From: Streptomyces nymphaeiformis
GTDB taxonomy: Bacteria; Actinomycetota; Actinomycetes; Streptomycetales; Streptomycetaceae
Direction: 5' to 3'
NCBI RefSeq assembly: GCF_014203895.1
Contig: NZ_JACHJY010000001.1
Location: 248,001-312,000 of the forward strand
DNA length: 64,000 bases
Positions 50,296-58,497 of this stretch are shown one piece after another. How positions within the stretch are numbered: position 1 is the first letter of the stretch; each line of letters begins with the position of its first letter. The notes beneath the pieces are model-generated. The model ran no database searches and was not told the origin of the DNA. It was given only the letters and a program-made list of their open reading frames with translations. Both the position numbers and the translations under genes were made by a program.

Positions 50296-50632
50296 GGCGC
50301 ACCGGGGGCCCCGGAGCACCGGAGAGCCCCGGAAACCGTACCTACGCGCCGGTTTCTGGCGTGATCTCGCGGGTGACGACCCTTCGCGCATCCGAAAGAA
50401 CCCTTCGAAAGCGTACCCCTGAGTCCGGAAACAGTCTTTCGGTGGGCGCAAGTTCTGCGCCACTGACGAGAACCCGATGCGAGATATTCGGGCAAACAGG
50501 GTGAATCACCACGATATCCCAGACCGTCATTCCGTACCCTCCGGTTTCTTATTGACATGGCTACAGGGGTCTTTTCTAATCATCAGGAGGTCATCCCGCG
50601 CACAGACACCGCACAGACACTGAGGGGGCAAA
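50296..50632. other. Intergenic region upstream of SARP gene
   Basis: No gene is supported. After the DUF1772 stop comes the palindrome CCGGGG-G-CCCCGG (50302-50314) and an inverted repeat GAAACC...GGTTTC, likely terminator structures. The last 150 bp are notably AT-rich for this chromosome and contain the SARP promoter. Confidence 0.55.
50552..50580 (+). promoter_or_regulatory. Promoter of SARP gene
   Basis: -35 TTGACA (50552-50557), 17-bp spacer, -10 TCTAAT (50575-50580), in an AT-rich patch 52 bp before the GTG start. Confidence 0.65.
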
Positions 50633-51565
50633 GTGGACGTCCGGATCCTGGGGGGACTGTCGGTACGTGAGAACGGGGTCTCGATCACCCCGACGGCGGC
50701 CGCGCCCCGGCAGCTGCTCGCCCTGCTCACGGCCAGCGCCGACCAGGTCGTCCCCGTGACGGTCCTGACCGAGGAGCTGTGGCCGTCCGGCGCGCCCCGC
50801 GGCGCCCGCGCCGAACTGCAGGCGCACATAGCAGAGTTGCGGACCCTCATCGCGGGCGCCCTGCGCGACGCCGACCCGGAGGAGCCGCGGCCCGGCTGGT
50901 CGGACCGGCGCAGCGCCGAGGCGATCCTCGTCTCCCAGCCCGGCGGCTACCGCCTCGACACCGGCGGCGGCCCCAACGACGTCTGGCAGTTCGAGCGCGC
51001 CGCCGGCGCCGGCTACCGCGCCATGGAGGCGGGCGACCTGTCCCGGGCCGCGCTCCGCCTCGGCGAGGCGCTCGCCCTGTGGCGCGGCGAACCCTACGCG
51101 GGCGTGGCCGCGGGCCCCCGGCTCCGCCGCGAGATCGAGCGCCTCGAAACGTCCCGGCTCAGCGTCCTCGACCAGTGGCTGGAAGCACAGCTGGGCCTCG
51201 GTCGGCATGCCGAACTCGTCTCCGAGCTCACCGCGCTCGTCGCCCGCTACCGCACCAACGAGCCCCTCCACGCCCACCTCATGGTCGCGCTGCTGCGCTG
51301 CGGACAGCACGACGAGGCCCTCGTCGTGTACGAGCGGCTGCGCGCGGCCCTCAAGGCCGAGACCGGCATGGAACCCTCGGCGCGGCTCCGCCGGCTCCAG
51401 CGCTCGGTCCTCGCCGTCCGGGACACCGCCGGACGCCCCTCGTACGGCCCGCGGATCCCCGCCCAGTACGTCCCCAGCCGGCACGTCCCGGCCCCCTACG
51501 TCCCCGCCCAGTACGGCACCGCGCAGTACGGGCCCGCGCGCTCGCGGCTCGTCCCGGCGGTCTGA
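50633..51565 (+). CDS. AfsR/SARP family transcriptional regulator
   Basis: The 310-residue protein has an OmpR-like winged HTH (VRILGGLSVRENGVSITPTAAAPRQLLALLTASADQVVPVTVLTEELWP, ~2-85). A bacterial transcriptional activator domain follows (~120-265: WQFERAAGAGYRAMEAGD ... MVALLRCGQHDEALVVYERLRAALKAETGMEPS). The C-terminal tail is a Tyr/Pro repeat (PAQYVPSRHVPAPYVPAQYG). SARPs usually switch on antibiotic gene clusters, but no such cluster is in the window, so the targets are elsewhere or are the following genes. The GTG start has GAGGGGG upstream. Confidence 0.92.
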   Translation: MDVRILGGLSVRENGVSITPTAAAPRQLLALLTASADQVVPVTVLTEELWPSGAPRGARAELQAHIAELRTLIAGALRDADPEEPRPGWSDRRSAEAILVSQPGGYRLDTGGGPNDVWQFERAAGAGYRAMEAGDLSRAALRLGEALALWRGEPYAGVAAGPRLRREIERLETSRLSVLDQWLEAQLGLGRHAELVSELTALVARYRTNEPLHAHLMVALLRCGQHDEALVVYERLRAALKAETGMEPSARLRRLQRSVLAVRDTAGRPSYGPRIPAQYVPSRHVPAPYVPAQYGTAQYGPARSRLVPAV

Positions 51566-51614
51566 CCGCCCGTCCGACCGCCGGTCAAGGGGAATGAAGT
51601 GCGGCAACTCACCG

Positions 51615-51647
51615 TTGACCGACTCCCGAAGCCGAATTATTTTCGGC
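51615..51647 (+). promoter_or_regulatory. Promoter with dyad upstream of GAF/PucR regulator
   Basis: -35 TTGACC (51615-51620), 17-bp spacer, -10 TATTTT (51638-51643). The -10 lies inside the dyad GCCGAA-N5-TTCGGC (51631-51647), so a protein bound there would block it. Confidence 0.55.
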
Positions 51648-51706
51648 GAGCAGGACGGGTTTCCTCCTAGGTGCCCGATTTCGCTCGACCACGGGGGGCA
51701 GGGGCC

Positions 51707-53722
51707 ATGACGGTGTACGGCGCGGACGGAGCCGGTGGTGCCGACGCGCTGCTCACGGTCCTCGAACTCCTCGCCCGGCAGGCCCCGCCCGCCCAGTTCG
51801 ACGCCGTCCTCGACGAGGCCCGGCGCACCGGACTGACCGGCGCGGAACTCCACCGCCTGGAGCGGGCCGTGACCCTCGCCGACCAGGTCCGCGCGGGACA
51901 CGAGCGCGACGCCCGCCGCGGGGCCGGACTCGCCAGCCTCACCGACACCGCCCGCGACCTCACCCTCTCCTACGACCTCGACAGCCTGCTGCGCGTCATC
52001 ACCCGCCGCGCCCGGCGGCTCCTCGGCCTCGACCTCGCCTATGTGACCCTGCGCGGCCCGCACGGCGCCAGCTTCGTCCACACCTCCGAGGGCTCCCGCA
52101 CCGCGACCGGGCCCGGCGCGCGCCTCACCCCCGGACTCCGGATCGCCGAGGGGTACGGACTCGGCGGCGCCGTCCACCTCCACGGCGAACCCGTCTGGAC
52201 CGCCGACTACCTCGCCGACGAGCGCTTCGCCCCCTCCGGCTCCCTCGACGCCGGCGTCCACGCCCCCGCCTTCGACGAGGCCGCCGAATCCGCCCTGCGC
52301 GCCGAGGGCGTCCACGCGATCGTCGCCGCGCCGCTGCGCAGCGGGGACACCGTCGTCGGCGTCCTGTACGGAGCGGACCGGCGCGTCCGCCACCACACCC
52401 CGGACGAGATCAGCCTCCTCGGGGGCCTCGCCGACCTCGCCGCCCTCGCCGTCGAGAAGGCCGGACTGATCGACCGCACCCGGGCCGAGGTCACCGAACT
52501 GGAGCGGGACAGCGCCCGGGTGCGCACCAGCCTCGCCCGGATGCGGCACGTCAGCGAGGCCCACGGCCGCATCATGAACCTCGTCCTCGCCGGCGGCGAC
52601 CTGTGCAACGTCGCCAAGGCGGCCGCCGACGCCCTCGACGGGACCGTGCTGATCCGCGATCCCGGCGGCCGGCCCCTCGCCGCCGCAGGAGACATCCCCG
52701 GCCTCGACGAGGAGGCCGTCGCCAAGGCCTCCCTCGACGCCCACGCCCGCCGCCGCCCCGTCCTCACCGACGACGACACCTGGGTCGCGCCCGTCATCGC
52801 CGGCTCCGAGGACCTCGGCGGCCTCGTCATCCGCGCCGCAGGCGGGCTCACCGGCGAGGACGAACGCCTCCTCGAACTCGCGGCCCAGTGCGTCGCCTTC
52901 CTCCTCCTGATGCGCCGCTCCACCGCCGTCGCCGAAGGACCCGTCCGCGACGAGCTCCTCGACGACCTCATCGCCGACCCGCCGCACGCACCGCAGCACA
53001 TCGCCCAGCGGGCCCGCCGCCTCGGCGTCGACCTGCGCCGGCCGCACGTCCTCGTGCTCGCCCGGCCCGAGGGCGGCGAGCAGGGCCGGGCGGTGGTGTG
53101 GGCGTCCTCGTACGCGTACCGGCTCTCCGGCCTCAAGACCGTGCAGGGCGGCTGCATCGTGCTGCTGCTCCCCGGCATCGACGCCTCGGCCGCCGCCAAG
53201 GCCGTCTCCGCCGAGCTGTCACCGCTGCTCGGGCACCCCGTCTCCGTCGCCGCCGCCGGACCCGCCGAGAGCCCGGACGGCGTCGGGCGGATGCACCAGG
53301 AGGCCCTCCGCTGCCTGGACGCGATGAGCGCGCTCGGCGGCACCGGCTCCGCGGCCTCCGTGCAGGACCTCGGCTTCCTGGGGCTGCTGCTCTCCGACGA
53401 CAACGACGTCGACGGCTTCGTCGAGGCGGCGATCGGGCCCGTACTGGACTACGACGCCGAGCGGTTCACCGACCTCACCCACACCCTGGAGGCGTACTTC
53501 GCCTCCGGCGGCAGTCCCTCGATCGCGGCCGAGGCGCTCCACGTCCACCCCAACACGGTCTCCCGCCGCCTGGAGCGCATCGGCGAACTCCTCGGCCCCG
53601 AATGGCAGAAGCCCGGCCAGGTCCTGGAGGTCCAGCTGGCGCTGCGCCTCCAGCGGACCCGCGAGGTCCTGGCCCGAGGCCGTGGCCCCGCCGGGCCCGC
53701 GGGCCCCGCGGGACCCGCCTGA
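51707..53722 (+). CDS. GAF-domain CdaR/PucR-type regulator
   Basis: The 671-residue protein has an N-terminal helical region and a GAF sensor (~75-255: LSYDLDSLLRVITRRARRLLGLDLAYVTL ... RSGDTVVGVLYGADRRVRHHTPDEISLLGGLADLAALAVEKAGLI). A coiled-coil-like linker and a CdaR/GGDEF-like middle follow. The C-terminal PucR HTH reads SIAAEALHVHPNTVSRRLERIGELLG (~602-627). The tail is GPAGPAGPAGPA. ATG 51707 is preferred over GTG 51671 (GGGGGGCAGGGG upstream). Such proteins regulate catabolic or antibiotic genes in response to a small ligand. It follows the SARP by 141 bp with its own promoter. Confidence 0.87.
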   Translation: MTVYGADGAGGADALLTVLELLARQAPPAQFDAVLDEARRTGLTGAELHRLERAVTLADQVRAGHERDARRGAGLASLTDTARDLTLSYDLDSLLRVITRRARRLLGLDLAYVTLRGPHGASFVHTSEGSRTATGPGARLTPGLRIAEGYGLGGAVHLHGEPVWTADYLADERFAPSGSLDAGVHAPAFDEAAESALRAEGVHAIVAAPLRSGDTVVGVLYGADRRVRHHTPDEISLLGGLADLAALAVEKAGLIDRTRAEVTELERDSARVRTSLARMRHVSEAHGRIMNLVLAGGDLCNVAKAAADALDGTVLIRDPGGRPLAAAGDIPGLDEEAVAKASLDAHARRRPVLTDDDTWVAPVIAGSEDLGGLVIRAAGGLTGEDERLLELAAQCVAFLLLMRRSTAVAEGPVRDELLDDLIADPPHAPQHIAQRARRLGVDLRRPHVLVLARPEGGEQGRAVVWASSYAYRLSGLKTVQGGCIVLLLPGIDASAAAKAVSAELSPLLGHPVSVAAAGPAESPDGVGRMHQEALRCLDAMSALGGTGSAASVQDLGFLGLLLSDDNDVDGFVEAAIGPVLDYDAERFTDLTHTLEAYFASGGSPSIAAEALHVHPNTVSRRLERIGELLGPEWQKPGQVLEVQLALRLQRTREVLARGRGPAGPAGPAGPA

Positions 53723-53744
53723 CCCGCCCGGCCTCGTCCGGCCC

Positions 53745-55007
53745 TCAGCTCGCCGAGCGGCGCGAGGCGTAGCCCGTGTCGTACGCCGCGTCCCAGCCGC
53801 CGGCCATCACCGTCGCCGCGTGCGCCGCCGAGGCCAGCGTGATGTGACGGTGCCAGCCGCGGAACGAGCGGCCCACGAAGTCCCGCAGCCCCGCCCCCTC
53901 GCCGACCTCCGCGAAGTCCCGCTCCACCCGGCGGCCGAGCTTCGTGATCCGCAGCAGCGAGCCCACCGGGGAGTTCGTCAGATCGCTGATCCACACCCGG
54001 GCCGGCGCCCGGCGCGGGTCGTCCCACTCGCCGAGCAGCACGAGCGGACGCATCCGCTCCCCGCCCGGCGCGGGCAGCGCGACCCGGACGGCCGTCGCGA
54101 GCGAGGTCCGCGAGGTCCGCGCGCCCGCCACCGTGTCCACCCAGCTCACCGGCCGGCGAAGCCCCTTGAGGGACTCCAGGATCTGTATCGCGGACAGCGG
54201 GCCCGCGCCGAAGCCCGGCAGCGAGCGGTCGGCGATCGCGAGCCGCGAGCCCGGGTTGATCCGGGCCACCACCGGCACGCCCGCCCCGGCGAGCCGGGTC
54301 AGCGCCGCCCGTCCCGCGCCGCCCCGGATGTCGAGGAGCACCGGCTTGCGGGTGACGTCGGACCAGCGGGCCGTGTCGAGCGCCGCGGCGACCGCGCACT
54401 CCTCCAGGGTCTCCTCGCCGGCCTCCTGCGGGACCTCGGCGCGGTCGCGCCGCGTCCGGTCGTTCACCCAGGGGTCCGGCAGGAACAGCCGCCAGTTGAC
54501 CGGCACGCTCAGCTCGTCGCTCGCGAACCACACGCCGAAGGCCTGCTGTCCGTGGAAGACCTGTCCGCGCTCCGGGTCGAAGCGCCGGTCCACGCCCACC
54601 GAGTGCTCCCCGGCCTTCGGGATCGGCATCGGCCGCACCACCCAGGCCTGCGGGCAGCTGTTGCGCTCCAGGTACCGGGCGAGCGCGGCCCGCATGGGCT
54701 GCCAGTCCCAGGTGGAGCTGGACACGAAGTGGTGCAGGCTCTGCTCGGCCGCGGGACCGCCGATCTGGGCGGCGATGTTGCGGATCGACTTGCGGCCCTG
54801 CGCCGTGAGCAGACCGTGCAGGTACTGCTCGGCCTTCAGCCGCTGGTCGCGGCGCGGGAAGCCGGAGAACAGCGCCGCACACAGCTCGGCGTAGACGTCC
54901 TCGCGCGAGTCGGCCGCGCCGCCGGAGGAGCTGACGACGCCCAGGGGCACGGCCGGGGCGACGGCCCTGGCGACGGCCCTGCGCTTGGTTGCGACGGATG
55001 TACTCAC
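53745..55007 (-). CDS. IS701-like transposase relative, probably catalytically dead
   Basis: The 420-residue protein matches IS701-family transposases along its length: QYLHGLLTAQGRKSIRNIAAQIGG, HHFVSSSTWDWQPMRAALA, VNWRLFLPDPWVND and GLRDFVGRSFRGWHRHITLASAAHA. Where active members have DDTGFxKKGxxSVGV, this one reads VRPMPIPKAGEHSVGV. The first catalytic Asp and its neighbour are therefore gone. Codon use matches the chromosome and no frameshift is seen. The GTG at 55007 has GCAGGAG upstream. No IS ends or target duplications were found. It looks like a domesticated transposase kept for another role, perhaps DNA binding. It is convergent with the GAF/PucR gene. Confidence 0.8.
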   Translation of the reverse strand: MSTSVATKRRAVARAVAPAVPLGVVSSSGGAADSREDVYAELCAALFSGFPRRDQRLKAEQYLHGLLTAQGRKSIRNIAAQIGGPAAEQSLHHFVSSSTWDWQPMRAALARYLERNSCPQAWVVRPMPIPKAGEHSVGVDRRFDPERGQVFHGQQAFGVWFASDELSVPVNWRLFLPDPWVNDRTRRDRAEVPQEAGEETLEECAVAAALDTARWSDVTRKPVLLDIRGGAGRAALTRLAGAGVPVVARINPGSRLAIADRSLPGFGAGPLSAIQILESLKGLRRPVSWVDTVAGARTSRTSLATAVRVALPAPGGERMRPLVLLGEWDDPRRAPARVWISDLTNSPVGSLLRITKLGRRVERDFAEVGEGAGLRDFVGRSFRGWHRHITLASAAHAATVMAGGWDAAYDTGYASRRSAS

Positions 55008-55403
55008 GACACTCCTGCCCTCAGGTTGCGCAGCTCCCTCCCGCTGCTCCACCACCCTCACCCGGGTTCGCACGCGAGGACGAGGTGTACCCGGCACCCG
55101 AATCGGCCGCCGGATGGTGACCCGGTCACCGTCGGTCGTGTCTCCGCAGGTCAGAGGCCCCCTCACGGGGTCCCCGCGGACCTCCGCCGTGGCGATCCGG
55201 AATACCCCGAGGGGGGATCTGACAGATTCGCCGGCCCGGCTTTGACCCGTCGCACGGCACGGCCGGACCATCGCAGAGCGAGGCTGCACGGGCCGGAACC
55301 CGGTTAATGCCCCAGGCCGGGATCCGCGCCTGTGCGCCTCGCCTCCACGTCGTCGTACGGCCCTCAGACGGGCCCCGCCCCCCGCTCTCGTACTGTGGGG
55401 CGC
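55008..55403. other. Divergent intergenic region, transposase-like gene to crcB
   Basis: No gene is supported in this 396-bp stretch. It contains a perfect dyad GGTGACC-C-GGTCACC (55116-55130), about 110 bp upstream of the transposase-like start. The crcB -10-like element is at 55391. I looked for a fluoride riboswitch before crcB and did not find its conserved core. Confidence 0.5.
55391..55403 (+). promoter_or_regulatory. -10 element of a leaderless crcB transcript
   Basis: TACTGT (55391-55396) ends 7 nt before ATG 55404; no RBS is visible. This spacing puts the transcription start at or next to the A of the ATG. Confidence 0.5.
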
Positions 55404-55820
55404 ATGAGGCTGCGCAAGGAACTGCCGGTCGTCGCGGTGGTCGCCGCCGGCGGCGCCCTCGGCGCGGTCGCGCGCTACGCCGCCTCGCTCGCCTGGCCCA
55501 CCCCCGCCGGCGCCTTCCCCTGGACGATCCTCACGGTCAACGCGTCCGGCTGCGCGGTCCTCGGCGTCCTCATGGTCCTCCTCACCGAGACCACGACCGC
55601 CCCGCACCCGCTGCTCCGGCCCTTCCTCGGCACAGGCTTCTGCGGCGGGTTCACCACCTTCTCCACGGCGAACCTCGACACCCAGAGCCTGCTGAGCGCG
55701 GGCGATCCCACGCGGGGCCTGCTCTACCTGGGCGGGACCCTGCTCACCGCCCTCGCCGCCGTCGCGGCGGGCGTCACCGCCGCCCGGGCGCTCGTACGGG
55801 CCCGGGGGAGGCACGCGTGA
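55404..55820 (+). CDS. crcB: Fluoride channel CrcB/FluC, subunit 1
   Basis: The 138-residue protein has four TM helices and family motifs: [16 protein letters not shown] near the start, [17 protein letters not shown] (helix 2 with the key Asn) and [21 protein letters not shown] (helix-3 break with the TTFST fluoride track). FluC proteins are dual-topology dimers that let F- leave the cell. Here two different genes lie together, suggesting an antiparallel heterodimer. The ATG has a -10-like TACTGT 7 nt upstream. The stop overlaps the second crcB start. Confidence 0.92.
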   Translation: MRLRKELPVVAVVAAGGALGAVARYAASLAWPTPAGAFPWTILTVNASGCAVLGVLMVLLTETTTAPHPLLRPFLGTGFCGGFTTFSTANLDTQSLLSAGDPTRGLLYLGGTLLTALAAVAAGVTAARALVRARGRHA

Positions 55821-56173
55821 ACTGGCTGCTCGTCGTGGCCGGGGCCGTCGTCGGCGCCCCCCTGCGCTATCTCACCGACCGCGCGGTCCAGGCGCGCCAC
55901 GACTCGGTCTTCCCCTGGGGCACCTTCGTCGTCAACGTGGTCGGCTCGTTCGTCCTCGGACTCCTGACCGGCGTCACCTCGGCGCAGGCGCATCTGCTGC
56001 TCGGCACGGGCCTGTGCGGCGCCCTCACCACGTACTCCACCTTCTCGTACGAGACGTTCCGGCTGTACGAGAACGGGGCGAAGGGCTTCGCGGCGCTGAA
56101 CGTGACCGGGAGCCTGGCCGCCGGACTCGCAGCCGTGTGGCTGGGAGTGGAGACGGCGGCCGGGCTCGGCTGA
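55817..56173 (+). CDS. crcB: Fluoride channel CrcB/FluC, subunit 2
   Basis: The 118-residue protein has four TM helices with [35 protein letters not shown] and [25 protein letters not shown]. The GTG start overlaps the first crcB stop by 4 bp. It is shorter than subunit 1 at the C-terminal end, and its charge distribution probably favours the opposite topology, as expected for paired FluC homologues (inferred). It ends 9 bp before the stop of the convergent urate oxidase gene. Confidence 0.92.
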   Translation: MNWLLVVAGAVVGAPLRYLTDRAVQARHDSVFPWGTFVVNVVGSFVLGLLTGVTSAQAHLLLGTGLCGALTTYSTFSYETFRLYENGAKGFAALNVTGSLAAGLAAVWLGVETAAGLG

Positions 56174-56186
56174 CCCCTGGGGTCAG
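56170..56186. terminator. Palindrome carrying both convergent stop codons
   Basis: CTGACCCC-T-GGGGTCAG: the TGA of crcB2 is in the left arm and the TGA of urate oxidase (reverse strand) is in the right arm. With a 1-nt centre it folds poorly as RNA but may be a compact two-way pause site. Confidence 0.4.
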
Positions 56187-57100
56187 GCGGTGATCCAGTC
56201 GCTGGTCGCGATCACCGGCTGCACGCCCTGGCGGTGGATCGTGCCCTCGATCAGGCCGTACATCCGGTCGGCCGCGAAGTACACCTCGTTGTCGTTCTTC
56301 AGCCCGAACGGCTCCAGGTCCACCAGGAAGTGGTGCTTGTTGGGCAGGTTGAGCCGGACCTCGTTGACCGTGGAGACGTGGTCGAGGACCCGGTCCGCCA
56401 TCGCGTGCAGGGTCTGCTGGAGCGAGTAGCTGTACGTCTCCGCGAACGCCTCCAGCATGTGGCGCCGGACCTTCCCGTACGAGGCGTCCCAGTCGTGCTC
56501 CGCGTCCGCCGCCGCCGAGGCCGAGTTCGCCCAGCGGGCGGTGACCTTGGTGGCCAGGATGCGGTCGTACGCCTCCCGGAGCGTCGTGTACCGGTCCTTG
56601 ATGAAGCCGTGGAACTCGGAGTTCGTCGAGTTCATCACCGTCAGCTCCTTGAGGCCCGACAGGACCTGGAGCCCGGTGGTCTCCGAGTACGTGATCTGCG
56701 CCGTGCGGACCTCCTGGCCCTTGCGCGCGAAGGAGTGCTGCTCCTTGCGCGAGGGCACCGAGATCCGCTCCCAGGCGTACTCCTCGATCCGGATCTGCGC
56801 CTCGTGGATCACCTTCTGCGAGGACACGAAGTGCCGGGCGAGGAGGATGCCGAAGGCCTCGGGGGAGTCGACGCCGTGCTCCTTGGCGAAGGCGTAGACC
56901 GTGTTCTTCGTGGTGTCCGTCGGCAGGCAGTTGCCGTTGTCGCCGGTCAGATGGACGTCGCGGTACTCACCGCGCAGCGCCACCGACACGTTCAGGTCGC
57001 GGATCTCGTGCCACGCGCCGTCGTCGCCCTTGCGGGTGACCGTGACGATGCGGTTCTCGGCCTTGCCGTACTGGTTCTGGGCGAGGACGTGGTTGCTCAT
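56183..57100 (-). CDS. uox: Urate oxidase (factor-independent uricase)
   Basis: The 305-residue enzyme oxidises urate to 5-hydroxyisourate without cofactor. It has two T-fold halves. Motifs include NQYGKAENRIVTVTR (with the catalytic Lys), GDNGNCLPTDTTKNTVYAFAKEHG (catalytic Thr), LTVMNSTNSEFHGFIKDRYTTL and LNLPNKHHFLVDLEPFGLKNDNEVYFAADRMYG. ATG 57100 has GCAGGAG 11 nt upstream. It stands alone here; other purine-degradation genes are not adjacent. Confidence 0.96.
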   Translation of the reverse strand: MSNHVLAQNQYGKAENRIVTVTRKGDDGAWHEIRDLNVSVALRGEYRDVHLTGDNGNCLPTDTTKNTVYAFAKEHGVDSPEAFGILLARHFVSSQKVIHEAQIRIEEYAWERISVPSRKEQHSFARKGQEVRTAQITYSETTGLQVLSGLKELTVMNSTNSEFHGFIKDRYTTLREAYDRILATKVTARWANSASAAADAEHDWDASYGKVRRHMLEAFAETYSYSLQQTLHAMADRVLDHVSTVNEVRLNLPNKHHFLVDLEPFGLKNDNEVYFAADRMYGLIEGTIHRQGVQPVIATSDWITA

Positions 57101-57305
57101 GTGCTGCTCAGCTCCTGCGGGTACGTGGATACGGATATCCCGTACGCCCGGCGTCCAGCGCCCTCCGTCGTCCTGGAGGCCCGCTCCCCGCCGTCCGGCC
57201 CGTGAACGGCGGACCGCCCCGGGACTGACGAGCATCCCGGTCCGTAGGTGTGTCGGCTCGAAGATATGTGCGTTCCGGCAGGCTGGCAATGGGCGGGGCG
57301 GAGCC

Positions 57306-58451
57306 TCAGCAGGGCAGGACCCGGGTCTCGGCCGCCGGAACGCCCTTCGCCCACCAGTGGTCGTACCGCCCGTACACCCGCGGATCGCGCGCGGCGAGCA
57401 GCGTCCCGAGCGAGGCCGCCTCGGCCGCGAGCCCCTCCCAGTCCGCCGCCGTCAGCGGGTGGAAGGCCGAGGCCTCGATCCCGCCGTCGACCGGCCGCCA
57501 GACCCCCGCCACGTACCCGTCGACGAGGAGCGTCGGCAGGGTGTCGCCGTTCACGCGGATGACCTGCTTGCGGTACGCGGGCGGTATCACCCGGCTGCGG
57601 TCCGCGTAGGCGAGGAGGACGCTGTCCCACATCGCCAGGAGCCGCGGCGGCGCCGGAACGTCCTCGCCCGGCCGCACCGCCCCGGGCACGTCGTACAGCA
57701 CGGTCCCGTCGGCCCCCTCCAGGCGGTCGAGCCCACCCTCCAGGGACGCCACCGCCTCCCGTACGAGACCGCGCGGGGCCGTCGTGAACTGCGCCATGTC
57801 CGGTACGGACGCCGGCCCGAAACCCTCCAGATAGCGCCGGACCAGCACGGCCAGACCCGCGGCGGACGCCTCCGGGTCGCGGAGCACCGGCAGTTCGCCC
57901 GCCGTCACGAAGGACTGCGCCGTCCCGAACGACCACGGCGGGCCCGTCGGCACGTGCCACAGCGGCGCGTACTGCCGCACCATCCGCCAGACCACGGCCT
58001 CCACCGGCTCTCCCCGGCCCTCCTCGATGTGCCCCCGCAGCTCCGCCCCGGTCCGCGCGCTCCCGGCGTACTCCAGGAGACCGGGCAGCAGCGCGTCGGC
58101 GTCGGCGGCCGTGAACCCGGCCTTCGTGAACCGCGGATCGTGCAGCCGCGAACCCCGCAGCGTCGGCTCCATGCCCTCCCGGAACGCCCGGTAGTCCCCG
58201 GCGTGCACGAGGTGCAGCGTGAGCCGCATCAGCGTCGACCTGACGAGCTCGAAGCCGCTCACGGCCTCGTCGAGTCGCGCCGGATCGAAGCCCGCGACCC
58301 TGTTCCACAGCGCCACGTACGGCGAGCCGGGATGCTGCGCCTGCAGGCACACCACCCGCCGTACCGCCTCCGTGACGCCGAGCGGCGCCCGCTCCAGGAG
58401 CAACTGCCGGTGCAAGGTCGAGCGGTTGAGGGCGCGCGCGGTGATCACCAT
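57306..58451 (-). CDS. AlkZ/YcaQ-like winged-helix (HTH_42) DNA glycosylase family protein
   Basis: The 381-residue protein begins ITARALNRSTLHRQLLLERAPLGVTEAVRRVVCLQAQHPGSPYVALW, which includes a QAQ motif (~37-39). In AlkZ, the bacterial interstrand-crosslink glycosylase known from azinomycin producers, a Q-x-Q motif at this place is catalytic; YcaQ/AlkX relatives have QLD-type variants. The rest has the HTH_42 features (LMRLTLHLVHAGDYRAFR, VPAPPRLLAMWDSVLLAYADRSRVIP, VNGDTLPTLLVDGYVAGVWRP). The ATG at 58451 has GGGAGAA upstream. Probably removes alkylated bases; substrate not proven. Confidence 0.85.
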   Translation of the reverse strand: MVITARALNRSTLHRQLLLERAPLGVTEAVRRVVCLQAQHPGSPYVALWNRVAGFDPARLDEAVSGFELVRSTLMRLTLHLVHAGDYRAFREGMEPTLRGSRLHDPRFTKAGFTAADADALLPGLLEYAGSARTGAELRGHIEEGRGEPVEAVVWRMVRQYAPLWHVPTGPPWSFGTAQSFVTAGELPVLRDPEASAAGLAVLVRRYLEGFGPASVPDMAQFTTAPRGLVREAVASLEGGLDRLEGADGTVLYDVPGAVRPGEDVPAPPRLLAMWDSVLLAYADRSRVIPPAYRKQVIRVNGDTLPTLLVDGYVAGVWRPVDGGIEASAFHPLTAADWEGLAAEAASLGTLLAARDPRVYGRYDHWWAKGVPAAETRVLPC

Positions 58452-58497
58452 GGCGTGATTCTCCCTCCCGGGACCGACAACGACGCACCGTGATGTC

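Noticed and set aside
55195..55245. Fluoride riboswitch candidate (GGCGATCC...CTGACAG) upstream of crcB
   Set aside because: The two GC stems and the conserved 3' TGATG of the crcB motif are missing, and it lies 160 bp before a likely leaderless start.
53722..55403. Intact IS element around the IS701-like gene
   Set aside because: No terminal inverted repeats or target-site duplication were found and the catalytic motif is lost.
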